Shown here: positions 1 to 6,615 of the stretch, piece by piece
How positions within the stretch are numbered: position 1 is the first letter of the stretch
Layout: each line of letters opens with the position of its first letter
Source: Gammaproteobacteria bacterium
GTDB lineage: Bacteria > Pseudomonadota > Gammaproteobacteria > Arenicellales > JAOTYS01
Length of the DNA stretch: 7,370 nt
Reading direction: 5' to 3'
Assembly: GCA_029861795.1 (NCBI GenBank)
Contig: JAOTYS010000234.1
Span: 1-7,370, forward strand
The notes under the pieces: generated by a model
The model's database searches: none
Seen by the model: only the letters and a program-made list of their open reading frames with translations
Told to the model about the DNA's origin: nothing
Translations under genes and position numbers: made by a program

Positions 1-219
1 GTCCCACTTATTCTAACTCTTGCCGCTACCGAACCCGCCTACGCCTATCTTGATCCAGGCACGGGGAGCATATTGCTGCAAGGGCTGATCGCCGCCATTG
101 CCGCGGGGTTGGTGGTGATTAAGCTTTACTGGCAGAAGGTGAAGGCGTTTCTATTTGGTCGCAGCGAAAAGGCGAGTTCACCAGCTGATGACGCCCCAGA
201 GGAGGATGACTCGGGTTGA
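1..219 (+). CDS. YLDPGTGS-motif small membrane protein, 5' partial
   Basis: Frame 1 is open from the window edge to TGA at 217-219, giving 72 residues; the start lies upstream. The visible N-terminus (VPLILTLAATEPAYA) looks like the end of a signal peptide with an AYA cleavage site, so probably only about 5-15 residues are missing. The mature part begins YLDPGTGSILLQ, a motif I recognise from short uncharacterised proteins in exopolysaccharide clusters. One hydrophobic segment follows (about residues 28-40, LLQGLIAAIAAGLVVIKLYW region), then a basic stretch and an acidic tail (DDAPEEDD). This suggests an inner-membrane protein with one span. Its molecular role is unknown. The stop overlaps the TTG start of the next gene (TTGA), so the two are probably translationally coupled and work in the same process. 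Confidence 0.8.
   Translation, partial: VPLILTLAATEPAYAYLDPGTGSILLQGLIAAIAAGLVVIKLYWQKVKAFLFGRSEKASSPADDAPEEDDSG
199..205 (+). promoter_or_regulatory. Shine-Dalgarno supporting the TTG start at 216
   Basis: GAGGAGG lies 10 bases before TTG 216, inside the last codons of the upstream gene. An ATG at 206 is in another frame. The family's conserved FRDP-G block starts about ten residues after the TTG, so no upstream start is needed and this site decides an uncommon TTG start. Confidence 0.6.
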
Positions 220-1622
220 CTGTAGTTGTTCCCGATGCCGGATCGTTTCGTGATCCGGCGGGTTATCTGTATGAGCTCGAGGGACGGATCTTTCGGACTG
301 TCACTGCCCGGGCTGCGGCAGACTACGAGTTCGTGCGCGAGAGTGGTTTTCTATCCCGAATAACGGATGACGGATGGTTCATCGGGGCAAGGCAGGTGGA
401 ACTGGATGCCTTGGGTCCGCCGGCCCCTGATGTGTGTTATGTCGTAGAGCATCCACGCGTCCCCTTTGTTTCGTATCCCTATGAATGGCCGTTTTCGGCG
501 CTGAAGTCAGCAGCGCTGTTGCATCTCGATCTACACATCGAGGCGCTGCAGCAGAATCTTACGCTCTCCGATGCGACTGCCTATAACGTGCAATTTATCG
601 GTACTCGTCCCGTGTTCATCGATCTCCTGTCTCTGCGTCGGTATCGAGATGGGGAATTCTGGCTAGGGCACAGGCAATTCTGTGAGCAGTTCTTAAATCC
701 TCTTCTGCTGTGCGCGCTTTTCGGTATTCCTCATAATGCCTGGTATCGCGGCAGTCTTGACGGGATCCCGACGGGTGAACTGAGCGCCATGCTGCCACTA
801 CGTCACAAGCTGTCATGGAAGATCTTGAGCCATGTTGTATTGCCAGCCCGGCTTCAGCGGACGTCCGTCTCGAAAGGCGGTAACAATAAGAATCTAGAGA
901 AGACAACGAAGCGGAAACTGCCTCTGGGCGCCTACCGCGGGATGTTGAAACAATTGCGTAACTGGATCGCGCAGCTAGATCCCAAGGACACCGGAAAGAC
1001 AGTGTGGAGCGACTATGCGGAGACCCATACCTACGAGTCAGACGAGGATGCGAAAAAACGCAGATTTGTTGCTGAATTCGTTGATCGAGTCAAACCCAAA
1101 ACGCTGTGGGACCTAGGCTGCAACACCGGCGAGTACGCTGAAGTCGCTCTAGATGCTGGGGTGAAATACGTAGTGGGGTTCGATTCAGATCAAGGGGTCC
1201 TGGGCGCAGCATTTGCGCGGGCGCGGGCGAAGAGCCTTAACTTTCTCCCGTTATATATGGACGCGGCCAATCCGAGTCCGGATCAGGGCTGGGGGCTCGA
1301 GGAACGCAAAGGCGTGGAGGCGAGAGTCAATGCGGATGCGATTCTCGCCTTGGCGTTTGAGCACCATTTGGCGATCGCCCGCAACGTGCCATTACACAGG
1401 CTAGTAGAATGGTTAACAAAATTGGCACCCGTGGGCGTCCTAGAATTTGTTGAGAAAGGCGATCCCACCGTACAGAAAATGCTTGCGCTTCGCGAGGATA
1501 TTTTCGACGACTACGGACCAGAGCAGTTTGTGTCAGCGCTTACGTCTCGCGCACGCATTCTCAAATCTGAAGTCGTGTCGGCCTCGGGGCGCCGCCTTTT
1601 CTGGTACGAGAGAAATAATTGA
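216..1622 (+). CDS. NoeA-like SAM-dependent methyltransferase with N-terminal accessory domain
   Basis: This 468-residue protein has two parts. Residues 11-200 match the conserved N-terminal domain of nodulation-protein-NoeA-like methyltransferases: FRDPAGYLYE (11-20), YPYEWPFSALKSAALLHLDL (88-107), LSDATAYNVQF (117-127), PVFIDLLSL (132-140) and an RQFCEQFLNPLLL block (153-165). The C-terminal part (about 285-468) is a class I methyltransferase. Its SAM-binding motif I is WDLGCNTGEYAEVAL (298-312), a second acidic site is GFDSD (321-325), and a late strand reads VGVLEFVEKGD. NoeA-type proteins are linked to glycan or Nod-factor decoration, but the substrate here is unknown. The protein is probably cytoplasmic, as no signal peptide or membrane span is visible. 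The start is TTG, overlapping the upstream stop and preceded by GAGGAGG. Residues 118-136 resemble a kinase catalytic loop (D119, N124, D136); see findings. The gene looks intact. Function by family: fairly sure; substrate: unknown. Confidence 0.85.
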   Translation: MTVVVPDAGSFRDPAGYLYELEGRIFRTVTARAAADYEFVRESGFLSRITDDGWFIGARQVELDALGPPAPDVCYVVEHPRVPFVSYPYEWPFSALKSAALLHLDLHIEALQQNLTLSDATAYNVQFIGTRPVFIDLLSLRRYRDGEFWLGHRQFCEQFLNPLLLCALFGIPHNAWYRGSLDGIPTGELSAMLPLRHKLSWKILSHVVLPARLQRTSVSKGGNNKNLEKTTKRKLPLGAYRGMLKQLRNWIAQLDPKDTGKTVWSDYAETHTYESDEDAKKRRFVAEFVDRVKPKTLWDLGCNTGEYAEVALDAGVKYVVGFDSDQGVLGAAFARARAKSLNFLPLYMDAANPSPDQGWGLEERKGVEARVNADAILALAFEHHLAIARNVPLHRLVEWLTKLAPVGVLEFVEKGDPTVQKMLALREDIFDDYGPEQFVSALTSRARILKSEVVSASGRRLFWYERNN

Positions 1623-1878
1623 TCGAGAAGCTGTTTAGACGAGGCCTGAATGCGTGTCAACCGTACCCACCGCAGAGTATTTTGCTAACGGGATCAATGC
1701 TCCGCTGTTAGTACCTTAAATTGGAGAAGAATAATCAGAAGCCTAGATGACCACAAATAGTCGATGGCCACATATCAGCCCATTGCGAATTTTTGCCGTA
1801 TCGACAAACGGCATGGCCTCTGAGCTGTATTATCCGAAAAGATACAAGTGGAAGAAAAACGTTAAGGCGTAATGTCCT
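1623..1878 (+). other. Non-coding or decayed stretch, no supported gene
   Basis: No convincing gene, terminator or promoter is visible. One short frame starts at ATG 1747 and ends at TAA 1870-1872 (41 codons; MTTNSRWPHISPLRIF... ending KWKKNVKA). It has only a weak purine run ahead of it and no family I recognise. It may be another fragment of the decayed material that follows. Confidence 0.4.
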
Positions 1879-2144
1879 GGCTATCGACCTTTTCTTGATA
1901 TGTGCCAGACACTGCCGTACGGCACGTCAAGTCAGCGGGCACAAGTGGACAACATGGTGACTTTGAGCAAGGAAAGGGCAGCTGCTAACTAGCGACCGAC
2001 GTTTTGCCGCCCAGCCTATTCATTTTGACCTTCCCGCTGCGCCCCAGCACTGAACACAGTGATACCGCCCACGCTTTTCGTCATGCTGTTCTACCGTGGC
2101 AAACCTGCTACTTCATTGTTAGAGCCGACAGTCGCTAGGCAAGA
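1879..2144 (+). pseudogene. Remnant of a family 2 glycosyltransferase (C-terminal part)
   Basis: From 1902 one frame reads VPDTAVRHVKSAGTSGQHGDF. It lines up residue for residue with VPGAVVRHIGSATTGGQHSDF of the intact glycosyltransferase at 2208-3227. By hand count 41 of 54 bases match between 1911-1964 and 2877-2930. Just upstream, GYR (1879-1887) matches NGYR of the intact gene but sits in another frame, so there is a frameshift. Downstream, after an in-frame TAA at 1986-1988, the same frame gives LPPSLFILTFPL (from 2004), matching MPRPLFWLYLPQ. A TAG follows at 2136-2138. The N-terminal catalytic domain (VDNAS, NPD, ED motifs) is not detectable upstream, so this is a 5'-deleted, frameshifted and stop-containing fragment. 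It is either an old tandem copy or a relative from an earlier cluster layout. The divergence argues against a recent duplication. Confidence 0.8.
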
Positions 2145-2207
2145 TTGGGAAAGGCCGACAGTGAACATGGCTCAAAGCGGTACTGCGGCTGGGTCGGAAC
2201 TTACGTG

Positions 2208-3227
2208 ATGGATATTCCTACAGAGCGTCCTAGCTGCCGCGGCCTGGGGAAAGAAGGTATCGCCGTCGTTGTAGTAAATTGGAACGACGGAGGCAATTTG
2301 AAGAAATGTCTCACCGCTCTAGTGAAGCAATCCTACCCGCCATCGAGAATTATCGTCGTCGACAACGCGAGCAAGGACGGATCATTGAAAGATCTGGAGC
2401 GACTTTCCGTCCGTCCTGAGGTCTTTGCGTTGACGGAAAACGTTGGTTTTGCGGCCGCAAACAACCTCGCTGTGAACCTTGTCAAAGATTGTAACTGGAT
2501 TGCACTACTAAATCCGGATGCATTTCCAGAACCGAACTGGCTAGCCATGTTGGTAGATGCGACCAAGCGAAATCCTGAATTTGCCTTTTTCGGCAGTCGG
2601 ATGCTCAGCGCCACACAACCGACCTTGCTAGATGGCACAGGCGATGTGTATCACGTCAGCGGCTTGGTTAAGCGCCGAAACCATAATCACAAGGCAGAAG
2701 GGACCGACATGCGTTACGAAGAGATATTTTCACCCTGTGCGGCCGCCGCCCTTTACCGGCGCGACGTTTTCCTTGAAGTGGGAGGATTTGATGCGTGCTA
2801 TTTTTGTTATTCCGAAGACGTAGATTTGGGTTTTCGATTAAGATTGAACGGGTATCGGTGTCTTTATGTGCCGGGCGCTGTCGTACGGCACATCGGGTCA
2901 GCAACCACGGGTGGGCAACATAGTGACTTCGCCGTGTACCATGGCCACCGAAACCTAGTCTGGACCTATTTCAAGAACATGCCACGCCCATTGTTCTGGT
3001 TGTACTTGCCGCAGCACATTCTTATGAATGTGGTTTCGCTTATATATTTTTCGTTACGTAGGCAGACGCGCGTGATCTGGAAGGCAAAATGGGATGCGCT
3101 GAAAGGGCTTCCGCGGATCTTGAAGGAACGGCGAAGAATTCAAGAAACGCGGCGGGTCGACGTCTGGGAACTGAGACGAGTTATGGCGAAGGGTTTGTTG
3201 ACGCGCCACGTCCGGCAACGCGCATAG
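2208..3227 (+). CDS. Family 2 glycosyltransferase (rhamnosyltransferase WbbL-like group)
   Basis: Probably transfers a sugar from an activated nucleotide donor to a growing lipid-linked glycan on the cytoplasmic side of the inner membrane. With the ATG at 2208 it has 339 residues and the GT-A motifs in order: VVVVNWNDGG (20-29), VVDNASKDGS (50-59), ENVGFAAANN (77-86), the donor/metal-binding NPD (102-104), GGFD (192-195), the catalytic-type ED in SEDVDLGFRLR (202-212), and VRHIGSATTGG (226-236). A hydrophobic segment at about 270-284 and a basic tail suggest membrane association. The frame is open back to TTG 2145, but those 21 residues continue the frame of the upstream pseudogene and do not resemble a glycosyltransferase start, so I prefer ATG 2208. 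Its Shine-Dalgarno is weak (GGA about 11 bases ahead). Sugar specificity cannot be told. A 129-base gap with nothing recognisable separates it from the next gene. Confidence 0.88.
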   Translation: MDIPTERPSCRGLGKEGIAVVVVNWNDGGNLKKCLTALVKQSYPPSRIIVVDNASKDGSLKDLERLSVRPEVFALTENVGFAAANNLAVNLVKDCNWIALLNPDAFPEPNWLAMLVDATKRNPEFAFFGSRMLSATQPTLLDGTGDVYHVSGLVKRRNHNHKAEGTDMRYEEIFSPCAAAALYRRDVFLEVGGFDACYFCYSEDVDLGFRLRLNGYRCLYVPGAVVRHIGSATTGGQHSDFAVYHGHRNLVWTYFKNMPRPLFWLYLPQHILMNVVSLIYFSLRRQTRVIWKAKWDALKGLPRILKERRRIQETRRVDVWELRRVMAKGLLTRHVRQRA

Positions 3228-3356
3228 GTGCGAGTGCGCTGCACGCGTACCCAGGCTCATTCCGGAGAAGCGCACAAACTCGATGTGCAAGCGTTGGCGG
3301 CTTAGTTGGTTTCGGGAAAGTATGTAGATCCGCGTATTGTCGTTGTTTGGTTAACT

Positions 3357-4463
3357 ATGAAACCAATCGTGTCAGCTATTGTTGTTAATTATAACTCGGC
3401 TTTGTTAACGCAGCGAGCCGTTTCATCAATTCTTGAAGATGGTGCACTGGCTGGTGAAGTCGAAGTATTCGTTGTGGACAATACAGCGACTAATCGCGAG
3501 AGAATGAAATTACGTACTGTAAGTCGATATGGAGTAACACTTATCTTAAACGATATCAATGCCGGATTCGGTCAAGCGTGTAATCGAGCGTATGAACAGT
3601 CACGAGGAGAATATATACTCCTACTTAATCCTGATGCTTATCTACTTCCCGGCGCATTGCCTACCCTGGTTAGGTTTCTAGATAGTTGTCGTCGTGCGGG
3701 AGCTGTTGGTCCGCGTATTTATTGGGATGAAGCCCGAGAATTCTTACTTCCACCGAGTTTAAATATGTCGCCGCTTGTTTGTGTGTGGGATGCGATAGGG
3801 CGGAGCTCGCAGCTTTTTGTCGATTTTCGTTCACTGTTGTGGAGACGTTACGCAGTGAGCGTGTTGCGCAGATCATCTCCGATCCAACAGAAAAACCTGT
3901 CAGGCGGGCATGTATTGTTGCGCACGAAAGCCATTGAGGCGAGCGGTGGACTGTTTGACCCGAGCTTTTTCTTGTACTACGAAGATAGTGATCTTTTCAG
4001 GCGCATGCGGAGTAACAAGTTTGAATTGTATATTCAGCCTCGTGCGGGTGTTGTCCATCACTATAACCAGTGTTTGCCCGTCGACGGCGGTGAGAAACAC
4101 TGGTACATGCAAGAGTCATATCAGAAATACGTAGAAAAATATGATCCTGCCGGACGAATTCGTAGATTCGCGGCTTTCTTGGAAAGGCGACTCCCGAAAG
4201 GCGTTCCCTCCGAGATCGAAACTTTAGGCATTGTTACGGAACCGATTGTGTTAGCCGTACCTAGGGCGCTTGAGGCGGGCTGGGTATTTGAATTGAGTCC
4301 CAATCGAAACCTTGTTCCGGCAGCGACTCAATTTGGTAGAGGCCCGACTGTAAAATTTACTCAGGATGCTTGGCGATTACTTCTTCCCGGGTACTACTAT
4401 GGCCGCTTAGGCGGTTTGAATAAATTCCTCACCCATAAGATATGGCAATGGATTGTTGAATGA
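3357..4463 (+). CDS. Family 2 glycosyltransferase with C-terminal extension
   Basis: A second GT-A glycosyltransferase, 368 residues from ATG 3357. Motifs in order: MKPIVSAIVVNYNSALLTQR at the N-terminus, VVDNTATN (40-47), NAGFGQACNRA (68-78), LLLNPDAYLLPG (88-99) with NPD at 91-93, LSGGHVLLR (181-189), and the catalytic-type ED in YYEDSDLFRRM (207-217). The NPD/ED pattern is that of rhamnosyl-type family 2 enzymes, but donor and acceptor are unknown. After the catalytic domain, about residues 265-368 form an extra region containing VFELSPNRNLVPAATQFG and LLLPGYYYGRL. It looks like a small appended beta-rich domain. The frame is open back to TTG 3306, but family alignment favours ATG 3357; no clear Shine-Dalgarno precedes either. 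The stop overlaps the next ATG (ATGA, 4460-4463), so it is probably co-translated with the fusion enzyme. Base composition is more AT-rich than the left part of the window. Confidence 0.88.
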   Translation: MKPIVSAIVVNYNSALLTQRAVSSILEDGALAGEVEVFVVDNTATNRERMKLRTVSRYGVTLILNDINAGFGQACNRAYEQSRGEYILLLNPDAYLLPGALPTLVRFLDSCRRAGAVGPRIYWDEAREFLLPPSLNMSPLVCVWDAIGRSSQLFVDFRSLLWRRYAVSVLRRSSPIQQKNLSGGHVLLRTKAIEASGGLFDPSFFLYYEDSDLFRRMRSNKFELYIQPRAGVVHHYNQCLPVDGGEKHWYMQESYQKYVEKYDPAGRIRRFAAFLERRLPKGVPSEIETLGIVTEPIVLAVPRALEAGWVFELSPNRNLVPAATQFGRGPTVKFTQDAWRLLLPGYYYGRLGGLNKFLTHKIWQWIVE

Positions 4464-6187
4464 TAGATGCATTTAAAGATTTCAGCTTCCCATTGAATAT
4501 TTACGCTTATCTTTTGTGGAGAGTAGACAGTCTTGAGGCATTGCATTATGGATTTTTCAAGGACTCATTGTGGTCCCCCGCTGAAGCCCAAAGGTATGCT
4601 TCGGCATTATTATTCGAAAGTATTCCGCCTGGGGTAACAGGTATTCTTGATGTGGGGGTGGGTGTTGGGACTTCGGCAAAGTATCTAGCTGAGCAAGGGT
4701 ATGAAGTTACAACGATCTCTCCCGACGAAGTGCAAGTAAACTATGCGACGAATATATTGAAGAACACGACTGTAAGCCTGGAAAACATAGACTATCAAAA
4801 CTTCTGCAGGATTCGTAAATATGATTTGATAATGTTTCAGGAGTCTTCACAATATATTCCCGTGAATGAGTTATTTGGTCATGCAAGAGATCTCCTCAAA
4901 GACGAGGGTCGTATCTTGATTATGGACGAAATCGCACTCGATGACGTGGGTAATAGTTCATCGACAGTACAGTTACGCGCGGAGTATTTGAACCATGCGT
5001 CTCGTGCGGGGTTTGTGCTTGAAAAGGAGAAGGATTTTTCGGCTCTGGCTGCACCAACAACATCTCTTTTGGCTGAACTGCTCGGGCGGCATAGGCAGGA
5101 GATAGTAGATGAACTCGAGATCGACGCCGCGAAGATTGTGCAGCTGATACGAACCAATATGCACTACTTCACGCTTTATCAGAAGCATCACCTTGCCTAT
5201 AGGTTGCTTCTTTTTAGGCACAGGGGCCCCAGAAGCGGCTTTTACATTAGGCCTTACCAGGAGGGTGACGAATTAGCGATAAATCAGTTGTTCAAAATAG
5301 TATTTGAGAGCGATCATAGCGATTTGTGGTGGTGGAAGTTTAGGTCACGCGGCGAACGGTCGTACGCAATGCTTGCTTTTCGTGATCGAGAACTCGTCGC
5401 GCAATACACGGGACTGTCACGGGAGTTCGTGGAAAATGGCGAAAAGATATCTGGGGTGCATATCTGTGACGTTATGGTGCATCCGAAGGCGAGGAGCCAA
5501 ATGAAATTGGATGGCGCCTTTGCGAGTGTAGCGAAGACATTCTTGGAGAGGAATGTGGGAGTGGGGCGGCGCTTTCAGTTAGCGTACGGCTTTCCAAATC
5601 GCCGGGTCTTGAGATTGGCAGTTAAGCTCGGGTTGTATGAACCGGTTACGCCTATGTTGTCGTGGACCCGGGAAGAATTAAGATTACACCAGACGGGTGT
5701 ATGGAGGATGAAGTTATTGTCACCACCTGACTTGGATCGATTGGATAAACTGTGGAGTAAAATGGCGAAGGATTTCAAGGATGGCATTATTGGCGTGCGA
5801 AACTCAGCGTACATGAAATGGCGATATCAGGATCATCCGCAAAATGAATATCTTTTTCTTGGGCTAGCAAATCGCTTCCTAGGAACGGTGACGGCAGTTG
5901 CTGTTGTGCGTGTTCTAGAGGACCGCGCACTTATTGTAGACGCGATATGCGAAAAGAAACGGTTTTGCCGACTAGTGCAGCTTGTAGAAGATTACTTGGG
6001 AAGGCAGGCAGTGAGGCGTATAGAATTATTGTTGTCGAGAGGATTCAAGTACCTTATGAACAACAGTGGATTCGATTACACGGAAACGGAAATTATCATT
6101 CCGCGATATAGATTGATGGACTTGTATCCAGTTCAACAAATTGAAGATAAGTTGTTCTTAATGATTGGCGATAGTGACCTTTATTGA
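4460..6187 (+). CDS. Methyltransferase-GNAT acyltransferase fusion protein
   Basis: 575 residues in two parts. The N-terminal part (about 20-250) is a class I methyltransferase of the cyclopropane-synthase-like type. It has LHYGFF (28-33), a SAM motif I ILDVGVGVGTSAKYLAEQGY (62-81), TTISPDEVQVNYA (84-96), LIMFQESSQYIP (123-134) and LLKDEGRILIMDE (145-157). The C-terminal part (about 261-575) resembles the GNAT-like acetyltransferases of polysaccharide clusters. It has FYIRPYQEGDE (261-271), WWWKFRSRG (290-298), CDVMVHPKAR (336-345), LAYGFPNRRVLRLAVKLG (374-391), WRYQDHP (454-460), and a closing LFLMIGDSDLY (565-575). The likely role is paired methylation and acylation of a sugar or amino sugar before or after transfer; this is inferred from context. 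The usual R/QxxGxG/A acetyl-CoA loop is not evident, so activity of the second part is uncertain. The protein looks cytoplasmic. It starts inside the upstream stop (ATGA) with no strong Shine-Dalgarno, so coupling is likely. It is AT-rich compared with its flanks. Confidence 0.82.
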   Translation: MIDAFKDFSFPLNIYAYLLWRVDSLEALHYGFFKDSLWSPAEAQRYASALLFESIPPGVTGILDVGVGVGTSAKYLAEQGYEVTTISPDEVQVNYATNILKNTTVSLENIDYQNFCRIRKYDLIMFQESSQYIPVNELFGHARDLLKDEGRILIMDEIALDDVGNSSSTVQLRAEYLNHASRAGFVLEKEKDFSALAAPTTSLLAELLGRHRQEIVDELEIDAAKIVQLIRTNMHYFTLYQKHHLAYRLLLFRHRGPRSGFYIRPYQEGDELAINQLFKIVFESDHSDLWWWKFRSRGERSYAMLAFRDRELVAQYTGLSREFVENGEKISGVHICDVMVHPKARSQMKLDGAFASVAKTFLERNVGVGRRFQLAYGFPNRRVLRLAVKLGLYEPVTPMLSWTREELRLHQTGVWRMKLLSPPDLDRLDKLWSKMAKDFKDGIIGVRNSAYMKWRYQDHPQNEYLFLGLANRFLGTVTAVAVVRVLEDRALIVDAICEKKRFCRLVQLVEDYLGRQAVRRIELLLSRGFKYLMNNSGFDYTETEIIIPRYRLMDLYPVQQIEDKLFLMIGDSDLY

Positions 6188-6532
6188 ATATTGAACGAAT
6201 TGCTATTTCGCCATGCCAATACAAAAAGCTGACTTCGAAAAAGGGGTCATCGTCGCTGAAAATGAGGCCACGCATCCATTAACGCACGAAGAATGGAAGC
6301 GGGTTGTCAAAGTTGAAAATGCAGCTGTGTAACGTTGCGAGCTCTTCTTTTGTATAGGCTTCTGGATCAGCCACAATCGAGTTTACATCGTGTAAGGCTT
6401 CGGCAATTCAGATCTCGAGTTCAGAAATTTCGTTGAAGTCGTCTTGTTAGGGGGTGAGATAGTAAGGCATGGTGGGCCTTCATCTGGGATGCACGTGCCT
6501 TGGTTAGTCGTGGCGGTATCAGCCTACCGGAA
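6188..6532. other. Intergenic gap between converging genes
   Basis: No intact gene of normal size. A + strand frame at 6213-6332 (39 codons, MPIQKADFEKGVIVAENEAT...) has no Shine-Dalgarno and partly overlaps the better-supported decayed - strand frame at 6279-6470, so I do not call it a gene. The terminator follows at 6533. Confidence 0.5.
6279..6470 (-). pseudogene. Decayed small ORF, unknown product
   Basis: Reading the - strand from ATG at 6470, a single frame of 64 codons runs to TAA at 6279. It gives MPYYLTP-stop-QDDFNEISELEI-stop-IAEALHDVNSIVADPEAY followed by TKEELATLHSCIFNFDNPLPFFVR. The two internal stops are TAA at 6447-6449 and TGA at 6408-6410. GAAGG sits six bases before the ATG, a good Shine-Dalgarno. 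The residue make-up is balanced and acidic, as in a real small soluble protein, and no frameshift is needed. I read it as a gene for a protein of about 63 residues inactivated by two nonsense changes. I recognise no family. Alternatively, it is chance, favoured by the short length. Confidence 0.4.
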
Positions 6533-6563
6533 AGAAAAGGCCCGCATGAGGCGGGCCTTTTCT
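6533..6563. terminator. Bidirectional rho-independent terminator
   Basis: A perfect inverted repeat: AGAAAAGGCCCGC (6533-6545), a 5-base loop ATGAG, and GCGGGCCTTTTCT (6551-6563). The GC-rich core is flanked by A-run and T-run arms, so a U-rich tail forms on both strands. It lies between the + strand operon ending at 6187 and the - strand gene ending at 6616, and fits termination of both. Confidence 0.85.
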
Positions 6564-6615
6564 GTTGTGCGGCTCTCGTGCAAGCAACATCAATCGCCTA
6601 ATGAAATATGATTAG

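Noticed and set aside
1913..1924. Perfect 12-base palindrome TGCCGTACGGCA, possible operator
   Set aside because: It falls in the remnant's VRH codons, and the intact gene has nearly the same bases at 2879-2890, so it is explained by ancestral coding sequence.
2124..2162. Direct repeat GCCGACAGT at 2124-2132 and 2154-2162
   Set aside because: Only 9 bases and two copies, in decayed sequence; no third copy or target-site context.
6213..6332. Short + strand frame MPIQKADFEKGVIVAENEAT...
   Set aside because: No Shine-Dalgarno, 39 codons, no known family, and it partly overlaps the better-supported - strand frame.
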